NCBI GenBank assembly: GCA_900546215.1
Contig: URCD01000063.1
Coordinates: 1-14,070 of the forward strand
Length of the DNA stretch: 14,070 nt
Source of the DNA: an uncultured Eubacteriales bacterium
Lineage (GTDB): Bacteria > Bacillota > Clostridia > Lachnospirales > Anaerotignaceae
Direction: 5' to 3'
The position numbers and the translations under genes are program-made. The notes beneath the pieces are model-generated. The model did not search any database. It was given only the letters and a program-made list of their open reading frames with translations, and was not told where the DNA came from. Of this stretch, positions 1 through 5,834 are shown piece after piece (the first letter of the stretch is position 1; every line of letters starts with the position of its first letter).

Positions 1-380
1 ATATATCAATATTTAACAATTATGAAGCAGCTTTAATATTAATTTTTAACATAAATATTTATAAAATATAATTTAAATTTCATTTGCATACGTATATTCA
101 TAAGAACAAAATCGATTTTTGTAGTATGCCTAAAAATTGAATTTTAATACATATATAAAATATACAAATTAAACCTATATATTTTGTAGGTAAATGTAAA
201 CTGCACACATTAAAACAATATTTTTTTAAATTATAAAAGTCGAACCATATAGTATTCTGCTTTTTTCGACATTTAAATTAGCAATCTTTCATAATGATAT
301 TGTCCTCATATTTAGCTATTATGCAAATCGATTTTTTAAACTGTCTTATTTGATACACTTTATTTTTGGCCTGTCACCTC
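1..380. other. AT-rich non-coding stretch
   Basis: Very AT-rich DNA downstream of the 80-residue minus-strand gene, with no ORF of protein-like composition. It holds one imperfect inverted repeat (235-274) and two copies of an ATCGATTTTT-like string (near 108 and 327). A 12-codon frame on the minus strand overlaps the stop of the upstream gene (ATGA), but it has no supporting signal and I do not call it. The stretch may be a transcription-termination region or the edge of an accessory element. Confidence 0.5.
235..274. repeat. Imperfect inverted repeat
   Basis: AAAAGTCGAA at 235-244 pairs with TTCGACATTT at 265-274 (9 of 10 positions) across a 20-bp spacer. On the minus strand the hairpin is followed by TTTTATAA, so it could be a weak terminator for the gene ending at 381, about 110 bases upstream. 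It could equally be a regulator site or chance in AT-rich DNA. Confidence 0.3.
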
Positions 381-623
381 TCATTTACTCTTTAATATAC
401 GCTCATCGTATTTATCATAAATTATTTTGTATAAATAACAGTTTTTATAACAGCTGGTACAAAACTCTCTCATATAGCTTATTTTATCGTCCTTGAGCCT
501 GAATGTGAGAGTCAGGCTATTATTATCAGAAATTCCTTCACATTTTATTGATACTGGTCTGCACGTATCCGTCATGTAGAAAGGGCACAAAACATCTGCC
601 TGAATATAACTGCCGCTCGGCAT
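381..623 (-). CDS. Small cysteine-rich protein, divergent from the S24 repressor
   Basis: An 80-residue protein of unknown function. It has six cysteines (C13, C21, C28, C55, C58, C62) arranged as CPFY, CEGI and CxxCxxxC, with charged segments between them. This suggests a small zinc-binding fold. From memory, similar short Cys-rich proteins occur in Clostridia beside XRE regulators and in prophage or conjugative-element control regions, but I cannot verify homologues. The ATG at 623 is preceded by AGGAGTGA at good spacing. The gene is divergent from the XRE-S24 repressor (780), and its near-consensus promoter overlaps the middle of three putative repressor operators, so it is probably repressed by its neighbour. 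The call as a real gene is fairly firm because of the promoter, ribosome binding site and cysteine pattern. Confidence 0.72.
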   Translation of the reverse strand: MPSGSYIQADVLCPFYMTDTCRPVSIKCEGISDNNSLTLTFRLKDDKISYMREFCTSCYKNCYLYKIIYDKYDERILKSK

Positions 624-648
624 ACAATCACTCCTGTCTGCTATATAT

Positions 649-665
649 GTTGACTTTTCGTCTAC
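649..665. promoter_or_regulatory. Operator O1
   Basis: GTTGAC-N5-GTCTAC, an imperfect dyad (5 of 6 positions) matching the sites at 685 and 727. It lies between the minus-strand promoter and the start of the Cys-rich gene. Binding by the S24 repressor is inferred. Confidence 0.55.
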
Positions 666-671
666 AAATTA

Positions 672-700
672 AGTATATTCTTTTGTTGACTTCTTGTCAA
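672..700 (-). promoter_or_regulatory. Sigma-A promoter of the Cys-rich gene
   Basis: On the minus strand, TTGACA (700-695) and TATACT (677-672) are separated by 17 bp, close to the housekeeping consensus. The -35 hexamer lies inside operator O2, so repressor binding there would block RNA polymerase. The start codon is at 623. Confidence 0.75.
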
Positions 701-701
701 C
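685..701. promoter_or_regulatory. Operator O2 (perfect dyad)
   Basis: GTTGAC-N5-GTCAAC is a perfect 6+6 inverted repeat over 17 bp. It covers the -35 of the minus-strand promoter. It is the best-conserved of three sites that fit GTWGAC-N5-GTCWAC. Confidence 0.65.
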
Positions 702-726
702 CTTTCTTTAAATTTATGAAAAATAC

Positions 727-743
727 GTTGCAAAAACGTCTAC
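727..743. promoter_or_regulatory. Operator O3
   Basis: GTTGCA-N5-GTCTAC has the same 17-bp layout as O1 and O2, but a degenerate left half. It ends about 22 bp before the repressor's ribosome binding site (AGGAGGT at 766-772). It overlaps the probable plus-strand promoter zone, which would allow autoregulation. Confidence 0.5.
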
Positions 744-779
744 AATATGATTTAATATAAATAATAGGAGGTGCTTTAA

Positions 780-1436
780 ATGAATATTGGTCAAAGAATT
801 CGACAAAAAAGGGAAGAATTAAATATGACTCAGGAGGATCTGGCTAAAAAAACAGGATACAAGTCCAGGTCTTCAATTAATAAAATAGAAAGCGACGGAA
901 GAGGGCTGCCGCAGTCTAAAATAAAAATATTTGCCGAGGCGCTAAACACAACGCCCTCATATCTTATAGGCTGGGATGAGGATAAAAATATAATTGATTA
1001 TACAAGAATATCAAATATAATGCCTCTCCCCTACAACACTTCCCGCAGAGTTCCTCTTATCGGAACTATAGCCTGCGGAACACCGATACTTGCTGGTGAA
1101 AACGTTGAACGCGAGGTACTCCTTCCTGAAAATGTGTCTGCCGACTTCTGTCTCAGGTGCAAGGGCGACAGTATGATTAACGCCAGAATATATGACGGAG
1201 ACATAGTTTTCATAAGGAAACAGCCCTCAGTGGAAAATGGCGAGATAGCAGCAGTGCTCATAGATGATATGGCTGACGTAGCTGAAGCAACCCTTAAAAG
1301 GGTTTATGTATATGAGAACAAAATTATTCTTTCTGCGGAAAATACAAATTATGAGCCATTTGTTTATGTCGGAGAGGAAATGAATAATGTCAGAATAGTA
1401 GGAAAAGCAGTGGCATTTTTAAGTGCAGTCAAGTAG
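780..1436 (+). CDS. XRE-S24 (LexA/CI-like) autocleaving repressor
   Basis: A 218-residue two-domain transcriptional repressor. Residues 4-64 form an XRE helix-turn-helix (MTQEDLAKKTGY...SINKIE...PSYLIGWD). Residues ~90-215 form an S24/LexA-type peptidase domain. The visible catalytic pair is Ser131 in GDSM and Lys173 in TLKRVY. The likely self-cleavage site is Cys99-Gly100 in IACGTP, matching the Ala-Gly site of LexA. Members of this family repress phage or mobile-element genes and are inactivated by RecA-stimulated self-cleavage after DNA damage. The ATG at 780 has a strong AGGAGGT seven bases upstream. Three operator-like dyads lie in the 156-bp divergent region and a terminator follows at 1443. 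The length is typical, and no accompanying phage genes are seen. The family call is firm; SOS control is inferred. Confidence 0.93.
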   Translation: MNIGQRIRQKREELNMTQEDLAKKTGYKSRSSINKIESDGRGLPQSKIKIFAEALNTTPSYLIGWDEDKNIIDYTRISNIMPLPYNTSRRVPLIGTIACGTPILAGENVEREVLLPENVSADFCLRCKGDSMINARIYDGDIVFIRKQPSVENGEIAAVLIDDMADVAEATLKRVYVYENKIILSAENTNYEPFVYVGEEMNNVRIVGKAVAFLSAVK

Positions 1437-1442
1437 AAATCA

Positions 1443-1473
1443 TTAAAGCCCTCCGGCATAATGAGGGCTTTAA
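1443..1473. terminator. Bidirectional terminator between convergent regulators
   Basis: TTAAAGCCCTC (1443-1453) and GAGGGCTTTAA (1463-1473) form an 11-bp stem with a 9-base loop. It sits in the 45-bp gap between the S24 repressor (stop 1436) and the convergent XRE gene (stop 1482). The flanking T-runs are short on both sides. Confidence 0.75.
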
Positions 1474-1481
1474 ATTATTCC

Positions 1482-1733
1482 TTATCTCAGTTTATCTAAG
1501 GCAATCCGCATTTCATCAAGAAACGCCATCGGATCCTGACAGCAGTCAAGGAAATACAGTATAAGAGGCAGTGACCCGCACAAGCTGGCTCCATGCTCAA
1601 TGTCTATGTAGGATCGGCATGATAGCATTAGTTTTTCTGACATCTTGTCCTGTGTAAGTCGCTGTTCCGTCCTTGTTTTGTAAAAGCTTTCGGAAATAAC
1701 ATCTTTCATTGCTTGTTTATAAATTTCTCTCAT
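1482..1733 (-). CDS. Small XRE-type helix-turn-helix regulator
   Basis: An 83-residue protein made almost entirely of one helix-turn-helix domain. The TEQRLTQDKMSEKLMLSCRS segment matches helices 2-3 of XRE/Cro proteins and is followed by YIDIEHG. It is likely a DNA-binding regulator of unknown target. I chose the ATG at 1733. An in-frame GTG at 1745 would add four residues (MRFD) but has a poorer ribosome-binding context; AAGAGTG lies about nine bases before the ATG. A perfect 10-bp inverted repeat (1749-1780) sits right upstream, which suggests autoregulation. The gene converges on the S24 repressor. The fold is fairly sure; the role is unknown. Confidence 0.8.
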   Translation of the reverse strand: MREIYKQAMKDVISESFYKTRTEQRLTQDKMSEKLMLSCRSYIDIEHGASLCGSLPLILYFLDCCQDPMAFLDEMRIALDKLR

Positions 1734-1748
1734 GTCAAATCGCACTCT

Positions 1749-1780
1749 TTTCTTTAGATTTATTTAAAATTCTAAAGAAA
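1749..1780. repeat. Inverted repeat upstream of the XRE gene
   Basis: TTTCTTTAGA (1749-1758) and TCTAAAGAAA (1771-1780) are perfect 10-bp arms with a 12-bp AT-rich spacer. It ends only 15 bp from the ATG (3 bp from the alternative GTG). Its position fits an autoregulatory operator. Confidence 0.5.
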
Positions 1781-1797
1781 TAATAAAACACACTCCA

Positions 1798-1811
1798 TGA
1801 GGCATGCCTCA
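1798..1811. repeat. 14-bp perfect palindrome
   Basis: TGAGGCATGCCTCA is a spacer-free perfect palindrome in otherwise AT-rich DNA, upstream of the XRE gene. It has no T-run, so it is more likely a protein-binding site than a terminator. Confidence 0.4.
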
Positions 1812-1871
1812 CAAAATTACATTGATATAATAAAAATTGCGAGCTTATTCGAACATAATAAAATTTTAAAT

Positions 1872-1905
1872 TAAAAAAAGGACGTTCATTATATGAACGT
1901 CCTTT
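1872..1905 (-). terminator. Rho-independent terminator of tRNA-Ser
   Basis: On the minus strand, AAAGGACGTTCAT and ATGAACGTCCTTT form a 13-bp stem with a 3-base loop, followed by a run of T. It begins 4 bases after the tRNA discriminator base. Confidence 0.9.
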
Positions 1906-1909
1906 AAAC

Positions 1910-1997
1910 CGGAGAAGGAGGGATTTGAACCCTCGCGCCGCGCAAACGACCTACACCCTTAGCAGGGGCGCCTCTTCAGCCACTTGAGTACTTCTCC
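1910..1997 (-). tRNA. tRNA-Ser (GCU anticodon)
   Basis: The minus strand folds as a class II tRNA. The acceptor arms are GGAGAAG and CTTCTCC, the anticodon loop is CTGCTAA with anticodon GCT (reads AGC/AGU), there is a long variable arm, and the T loop is GGTTCAAATCC. The discriminator is G, normal for serine. CCA is not encoded and must be added after transcription. The length is 88 nt. It has its own promoter (2016-2044) and terminator. Confidence 0.96.
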
Positions 1998-2015
1998 ACG
2001 GCTTACTGCCTTGCT

Positions 2016-2044
2016 ATAATATCACAAATAAAATCAAATGTCAA
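2016..2044 (-). promoter_or_regulatory. Promoter of tRNA-Ser
   Basis: TTGACA (2044-2039) and TATTAT (2021-2016) on the minus strand have a 17-bp spacer. The predicted start is about 10 bases before the mature tRNA 5' end. Confidence 0.85.
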
Positions 2045-2140
2045 ATATATTTTCAATGTTAATGCACTAAAGTTAAAGGTATAATAAGAATCGGTCAATT
2101 CCTGTCTGTCCTTATTAAATACGTGGATAATATTATTGCT

Positions 2141-3223
2141 TTATTTTTTGCCGTACTTGCTTTCCCAAAATTCCTCTTCATCCTCGCCTTTAGTCCGCTG
2201 ATTAAAGTAATCAACAACAAAGCATAAAATAATAGGTATAATAAGTGAAAGCAGCCCAAATTTATATCCGCTGTTTCCTCCATAGACATATTCGTATCTA
2301 AACAGCTTAAAAGAATTAAAATTAAAGGCACTTGCTATAAGCTGCTCTATAACAAGAATAATAATAAATATTCTCACCGGAATTCGAAATTTATATTCAC
2401 CGACACCACTTTTTCCATCACCGAGTATATACCTGTTAATAACCTCTGCAACTGCGCTCTCATCATTTGTATTTCTTGTTATATAGTCAGCCTCGTCCTT
2501 AAGCGGCTGAACAGCATTTCTTACCGCAACACCAAATCCCGCTGTTCGTATCATTGATACGTCATTAAAGCTGTCCCCCATTGCGATTGTGTCTTTTATA
2601 TCAACGCCAAGCTTTTGGGCCAATTCAGCCATTGCTTCACCCTTAGTTGTTCCCTCAGCTGTAAACTCAAGATAATTTGGGCTTGAAAAAAATATATTCA
2701 TTTTCCCCTTCAGCTTAGGCCTCAGTTCATCCTGAACCTTAATAAGTACGTCGTTTGGCCCATTAAGTAGAATTTTTGATATTTCGCCGTCATAATCGGC
2801 TATATTTTCAACCAGCATATATTCTGCGGACAGCTTGTCTATATACGCTTGAATTCTCTCAGTCACCTTGTCTATTATGAGCCTGTCATTTCTGTAAATT
2901 TGTACGTCTACACCATACCTTTTTGCAGCGTCATATATCATGGACGCATCTTTGCTTTGAAAAAGTCTCTCCTTTATTAGCACAGGAGGAAATCCTTTAT
3001 ACACAGCTCCGCCATTTAAACAGATAATATAGCAGTTATCCCAATTTATCCCAAATTGTTCAGCTATCCCTTTTACGCTGAATACCCCTCTTCCGGTGCA
3101 TATTACTACCTTTACACCCTTTTCGGAGGCGGCTCTTATAGCTTTTAAATTTTCATCTGATATTGATAAATCATTAGACAATAGTGTATTGTCTAAATCC
3201 AAAAACAGCATTTTATAGTCCAT
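2141..3223 (-). CDS. Cof-type HAD-IIB phosphatase with C-terminal membrane extension
   Basis: A 360-residue predicted hydrolase. Residues 1-270 are a complete Cof/HAD-IIB phosphatase: motif I DLDNT (nucleophile Asp9, acid Asp11), motif II Thr43 in CTGR, motif III Lys194 in TTKGEA and motif IV GDSFND (Asp217, Asp221). Such enzymes dephosphorylate small metabolites such as sugar phosphates or flavin nucleotides; the substrate here cannot be told. Family members normally end near residue 270. This one has ~90 extra residues with two likely membrane helices (~283-300 and ~322-340) and an acidic tail (EDEEE). The start is the ATG at 3223, because GGAG lies six bases before it. The upstream TTG at 3235 overlaps that site. 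It follows DUF4446 after 82 bp containing DnaA boxes and may be the last gene of the par operon. Confidence 0.9.
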   Translation of the reverse strand: MDYKMLFLDLDNTLLSNDLSISDENLKAIRAASEKGVKVVICTGRGVFSVKGIAEQFGINWDNCYIICLNGGAVYKGFPPVLIKERLFQSKDASMIYDAAKRYGVDVQIYRNDRLIIDKVTERIQAYIDKLSAEYMLVENIADYDGEISKILLNGPNDVLIKVQDELRPKLKGKMNIFFSSPNYLEFTAEGTTKGEAMAELAQKLGVDIKDTIAMGDSFNDVSMIRTAGFGVAVRNAVQPLKDEADYITRNTNDESAVAEVINRYILGDGKSGVGEYKFRIPVRIFIIILVIEQLIASAFNFNSFKLFRYEYVYGGNSGYKFGLLSLIIPIILCFVVDYFNQRTKGEDEEEFWESKYGKK

Positions 3224-3243
3224 TTTTATCTCCAATTCAAGCT

Positions 3244-3326
3244 TTATACACAGTTTTGTGTGGATAAACAGCTGTATATGTGGATAAATATATAATTCTT
3301 GTGGTTATTTACTGTCTTTATCCACA
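3244..3326. promoter_or_regulatory. Cluster of DnaA boxes
   Basis: Four 9-mers match the DnaA-box consensus TTATNCACA within 83 bp. TTATACACA lies at 3244-3252, TGTGGATAA (reverse complement of TTATCCACA) at 3259-3267 and 3279-3287, and TTATCCACA at 3318-3326. The last box encodes part of the DUF4446 C-terminus. A fifth site with one mismatch is at 2122-2130. Directly beside the third box is AATATATAATT. The spacing is irregular and both orientations occur, as in DnaA-binding clusters. Confidence 0.7.
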
Positions 3327-3997
3327 GGACGCTTAGTATTTTTAACCGTCCTTTTTCTTCTTGTTTGTACAGCCGCTTTCTTGTAAATATCTATTTTTTC
3401 TTTTCTTGCTTCTTCTTTCTCTTTTTTCTTTTTCGCTCTCAGTGTTTTGGCAGGCTCCTTGACAGTTACGGTTTTTTTCACGGCCTGATAAGCATTATTT
3501 TTGGCCTTATCAATCGCCTCCTGCTCCTCCTTTGAGAGGATGTATGTGCTGACACCAAGCTCAACAGGCTTAGCATAGGTAAATGTACCGGTTCTGCTGT
3601 GAATACCGTTTATTACAATACCTGTATTTTCAGCGTCCAGTATAGCCACTGCAAAGCAGAGATTTCCTCCCATTTCTTCAAAGGGATTATACCTTACAAT
3701 ACCGACCTTTTGGCAGCAGTACTGCATATTTTTCTGCATATCCTGTACGATCTCTAGTATTTTTGTATATTTATCGTCTATGGATTCAGCCTTGGCGACA
3801 CACTCAATTAAAAGCTTCTCCATATTTACGTCTGTCTTGCGTTTTCTGTTTATTCCCATAAACATTTCATATCTGGATTTCAGTTTTTTATTATTATATA
3901 TGTCCACAATCACAAGAATTATGAGAGCGACCACAAGAGTTAGTATGATCGATATCCATAAATCAAGATTTTGGGCAAAGAAACTCCCGTCCGACAT
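3305..3997 (-). CDS. DUF4446 family membrane-anchored protein with long basic tail
   Basis: A 230-residue protein of the DUF4446 family, whose function is unknown but which commonly sits beside parB in Clostridia. Residues ~12-33 form one N-terminal membrane helix. Residues ~36-95 look helical or coiled. Residues ~97-157 form the conserved globular part (VGIVRYNPFEEMGGNLCFAVAILD...GIVINGIHSR). From ~173 onward comes a Lys/Arg/Glu-rich tail of nearly 60 residues ending TKRPVDKDSK. As I recall, family members usually stop near 160-170 residues, so the tail is an extension that could bind nucleic acid or the membrane surface. The ATG at 3997 has AGAGGT upstream and follows the parB stop by 14 bases, which indicates an operon. 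Family call by pattern memory; the tail's role is inference. Confidence 0.82.
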   Translation of the reverse strand: MSDGSFFAQNLDLWISIILTLVVALIILVIVDIYNNKKLKSRYEMFMGINRKRKTDVNMEKLLIECVAKAESIDDKYTKILEIVQDMQKNMQYCCQKVGIVRYNPFEEMGGNLCFAVAILDAENTGIVINGIHSRTGTFTYAKPVELGVSTYILSKEEQEAIDKAKNNAYQAVKKTVTVKEPAKTLRAKKKKEKEEARKEKIDIYKKAAVQTRRKRTVKNTKRPVDKDSK

Positions 3998-4011
3998 TTT
4001 AACTACCTCTT

Positions 4012-4881
4012 TTACTCGTCTATTTTTTTAATCAGTTCCAATATTCTTTCCAAATCAGCATCGGAATAATATTCAATTTCAATTTTCCCCTTATTTTTTT
4101 TGCAGTTAAGCTTAACCTTGGTTCCAAATAGGTCCTTAAGATTTTTTTCAATAGATTTGTAACCCGTCGTATCAAACGCCGCCGGCTTTATTTCCATGGG
4201 CTTTTCAGAGTTACAAGCCTTTACCAGTGCTTCGACAGCCCTGACGCTAAGTCCGTTTTCTATAATTTTTTCCGCAATCTCATACTGCAAAGCGCTGTTG
4301 TCAAGTCCAAGTAGAGCTCGTGCGTGTCCGCCTGAAATTTTATTATCCAAAACAAGCCTTTGAACCCTTTCGTCAAGATTTAAAAGACGAAGCGAATTTG
4401 CCACTGTCGGACGGCTTTTTCCGACCTTTTCGGCAACCTCCTCCTGATTCATATTAAATTCCTCAATAAGCCTTCTGTAGCCGTTGGCTTCTTCAATTGA
4501 ATTTAAATTTTCACGCTGAAGATTTTCTATTAATGCCACCTCAAAGGCAAATGCGCTGTCATACTCCCTTACAATCGCCGGTATCTTCTCTATTCCGGCA
4601 ATTTTCGCGGCTCTCCATCTTCTTTCTCCGGCTATTATTTTATAAAACTCTCCATCCTTTGCAAGAATAACCGGCTGAATAACGCCAACCTGTTTAATGG
4701 ACGCCGCCAGTTCCTCCAAGGCCGTCTCATCAAATACACGTCTTGGCTGCTCCCTGTTTGGACTGATTTTATTAATATCTATTTCCGTTACGCCTTTATC
4801 ATTTATATTTTCAACCTGCTGTGATATAAGGGCCTCTAATCCTCGTCCCTTTGAACCCAAGCCTTTTTTAGGTACTGCCAT
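4012..4881 (-). CDS. parB: Chromosome-partitioning protein ParB (Spo0J)
   Basis: A 289-residue parS-binding CTPase clamp. The N-terminal GLGSKGRGLEALI segment (~7-19) is the usual ParA-contacting peptide. GERRWRA (85-91) and ENLQREN (119-125) are the conserved CTP-binding boxes. The helix-turn-helix at ~145-167 (NQEEVAEKVGKSRPTVANSL) and GHARAL (185-190) contact parS. The C-terminal ~50 residues are the dimerisation domain. The start is the ATG at 4881, eight bases after AAGGAG; its A is the last base of the parA stop (TAATG overlap), so the two are translationally coupled. The GTG at 4890 abuts the ribosome site and is rejected. Two parS sites lie ~0.9 kb upstream, before parA. Function is well established for this family. 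Confidence 0.97.
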   Translation of the reverse strand: MAVPKKGLGSKGRGLEALISQQVENINDKGVTEIDINKISPNREQPRRVFDETALEELAASIKQVGVIQPVILAKDGEFYKIIAGERRWRAAKIAGIEKIPAIVREYDSAFAFEVALIENLQRENLNSIEEANGYRRLIEEFNMNQEEVAEKVGKSRPTVANSLRLLNLDERVQRLVLDNKISGGHARALLGLDNSALQYEIAEKIIENGLSVRAVEALVKACNSEKPMEIKPAAFDTTGYKSIEKNLKDLFGTKVKLNCKKNKGKIEIEYYSDADLERILELIKKIDE

Positions 4882-5654
4882 TATTTCCACTCCTTATTTA
4901 TAACCTGTTCCGCCAAAGCCCTATAGCTTTCTGCACCCTTGGATTTGGAATCATATATTGTTATTGGAAGCCCATAGCTTGGTGCTTCTCCAAGTCTTAC
5001 GTTCCTAGGTATGATAGAGCTGTACATTGACGGCTTTAAAACCTTTTTAACCTCATCAACAACCTCAAGCGAGAGATTTGTTCTGGAATCGAACATTGTA
5101 AAAACAACGCCCTCTATTTCCAATGACGGATTAAGCCTGTTTTGCACAAGCCCAATTGTATGAAACAGCTGTTCCATGCCTTCCAGCGCAAAATATTCGC
5201 ATTGAACCGGTACCAATACCGTATCCGCTGCGGTCAACGCGTTTAATGTTACTAATCCCAAAGAAGGGGGGCAGTCTATAAGTACATAATCATAGCTGTC
5301 CTGTATTTCTTTAATGCATTCCTTCATTATATATTCTCTTTCATCAAGCGCCACTAGCTCTATTTCGGCTCCTGATAAATTCATATTGGCAGGAATCAGA
5401 TCAACCCCGTCTGCAATAGTTTCCTGCAGAGCTTCTTTAGCTGATATTTCTCCTAAAAGCACATTATATAATGTATTTTCAATTTTATTTTTTTCCAAGC
5501 CTAATCCGCTTGTGGTATTTCCCTGGGCGTCAGCATCTACAACCAGTACTTTTTTATCCTGTTCAGCAAGGCATGCCGAAAGATTAACAACAGTAGTTGT
5601 TTTGCCCACGCCCCCTTTTTGGTTAGCCACAGCGATTATTCTTACTTTATTCAT
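4881..5654 (-). CDS. parA: Chromosome-partitioning ATPase ParA (Soj)
   Basis: A 257-residue Walker-type ATPase that drives origin segregation with ParB and, in Bacillus, also regulates DnaA. The deviant Walker A motif KGGVGKTT spans 13-20 with signature Lys13 and catalytic Lys18. Switch I DADAQGN is at 40-46 and Walker B IDCPP has Asp127. The length is that of chromosomal Soj, without the N-terminal helix-turn-helix of plasmid P1-type ParA, so this is a chromosomal locus. The ATG at 5654 has GAGGAA upstream. It is first in parA-parB-DUF4446. I see no clear promoter in the 90 bp before parS1, although a 10-bp palindrome, ATTCCGGAAT, lies at 5713-5722. The nearby DnaA boxes are notable given the Soj-DnaA link. 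Confidence 0.97.
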   Translation of the reverse strand: MNKVRIIAVANQKGGVGKTTTVVNLSACLAEQDKKVLVVDADAQGNTTSGLGLEKNKIENTLYNVLLGEISAKEALQETIADGVDLIPANMNLSGAEIELVALDEREYIMKECIKEIQDSYDYVLIDCPPSLGLVTLNALTAADTVLVPVQCEYFALEGMEQLFHTIGLVQNRLNPSLEIEGVVFTMFDSRTNLSLEVVDEVKKVLKPSMYSSIIPRNVRLGEAPSYGLPITIYDSKSKGAESYRALAEQVINKEWK

Positions 5655-5742
5655 TCTGCATCATTCCTCAAGTTAATGCTATTTTAAGCCTTTGTTTTTA
5701 TATGATAACATAATTCCGGAATAAAAAAAACTACTATTTGCT

Positions 5743-5758
5743 AGTTTCACGTGAAACA
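5743..5758. promoter_or_regulatory. parS site 1
   Basis: AGTTTCACGTGAAACA matches the Bacillus parS consensus (TGTTNCACGTGAAACA) at 15 of 16 positions, with a perfect GTTTCACGTGAAAC core. It lies about 90 bp upstream of the parA start, where ParB could nucleate spreading and perhaps repress the par operon. Confidence 0.93.
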
Positions 5759-5774
5759 TAAAAACTTTAATAAA

Positions 5775-5808
5775 AAAAGCTGACGTTTCACGTGAAACAT
5801 CAGCTTTT
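5775..5808 (-). terminator. argS terminator built around parS
   Basis: AAAAGCTGA (5775-5783) and TCAGCTTTT (5800-5808) extend the parS2 palindrome into a 34-bp inverted repeat with one C/A mismatch pair (5784/5799). On the minus strand it is followed by seven T (5778-5772). It stands 26 bp after the argS stop, so it is a good rho-independent terminator. Confidence 0.88.
5784..5799. promoter_or_regulatory. parS site 2
   Basis: CGTTTCACGTGAAACA, 15 of 16 to the parS consensus, is centred 41 bp from parS1. It forms the upper stem of the argS terminator hairpin. Confidence 0.93.
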
Positions 5809-5834
5809 ATCTGTACTTTAAAACTGTATTACAT

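Noticed and set aside
3223..3235. TTG start for the HAD gene
   Set aside because: The TTG overlaps the GGAG ribosome site that is correctly spaced for the ATG at 3223.
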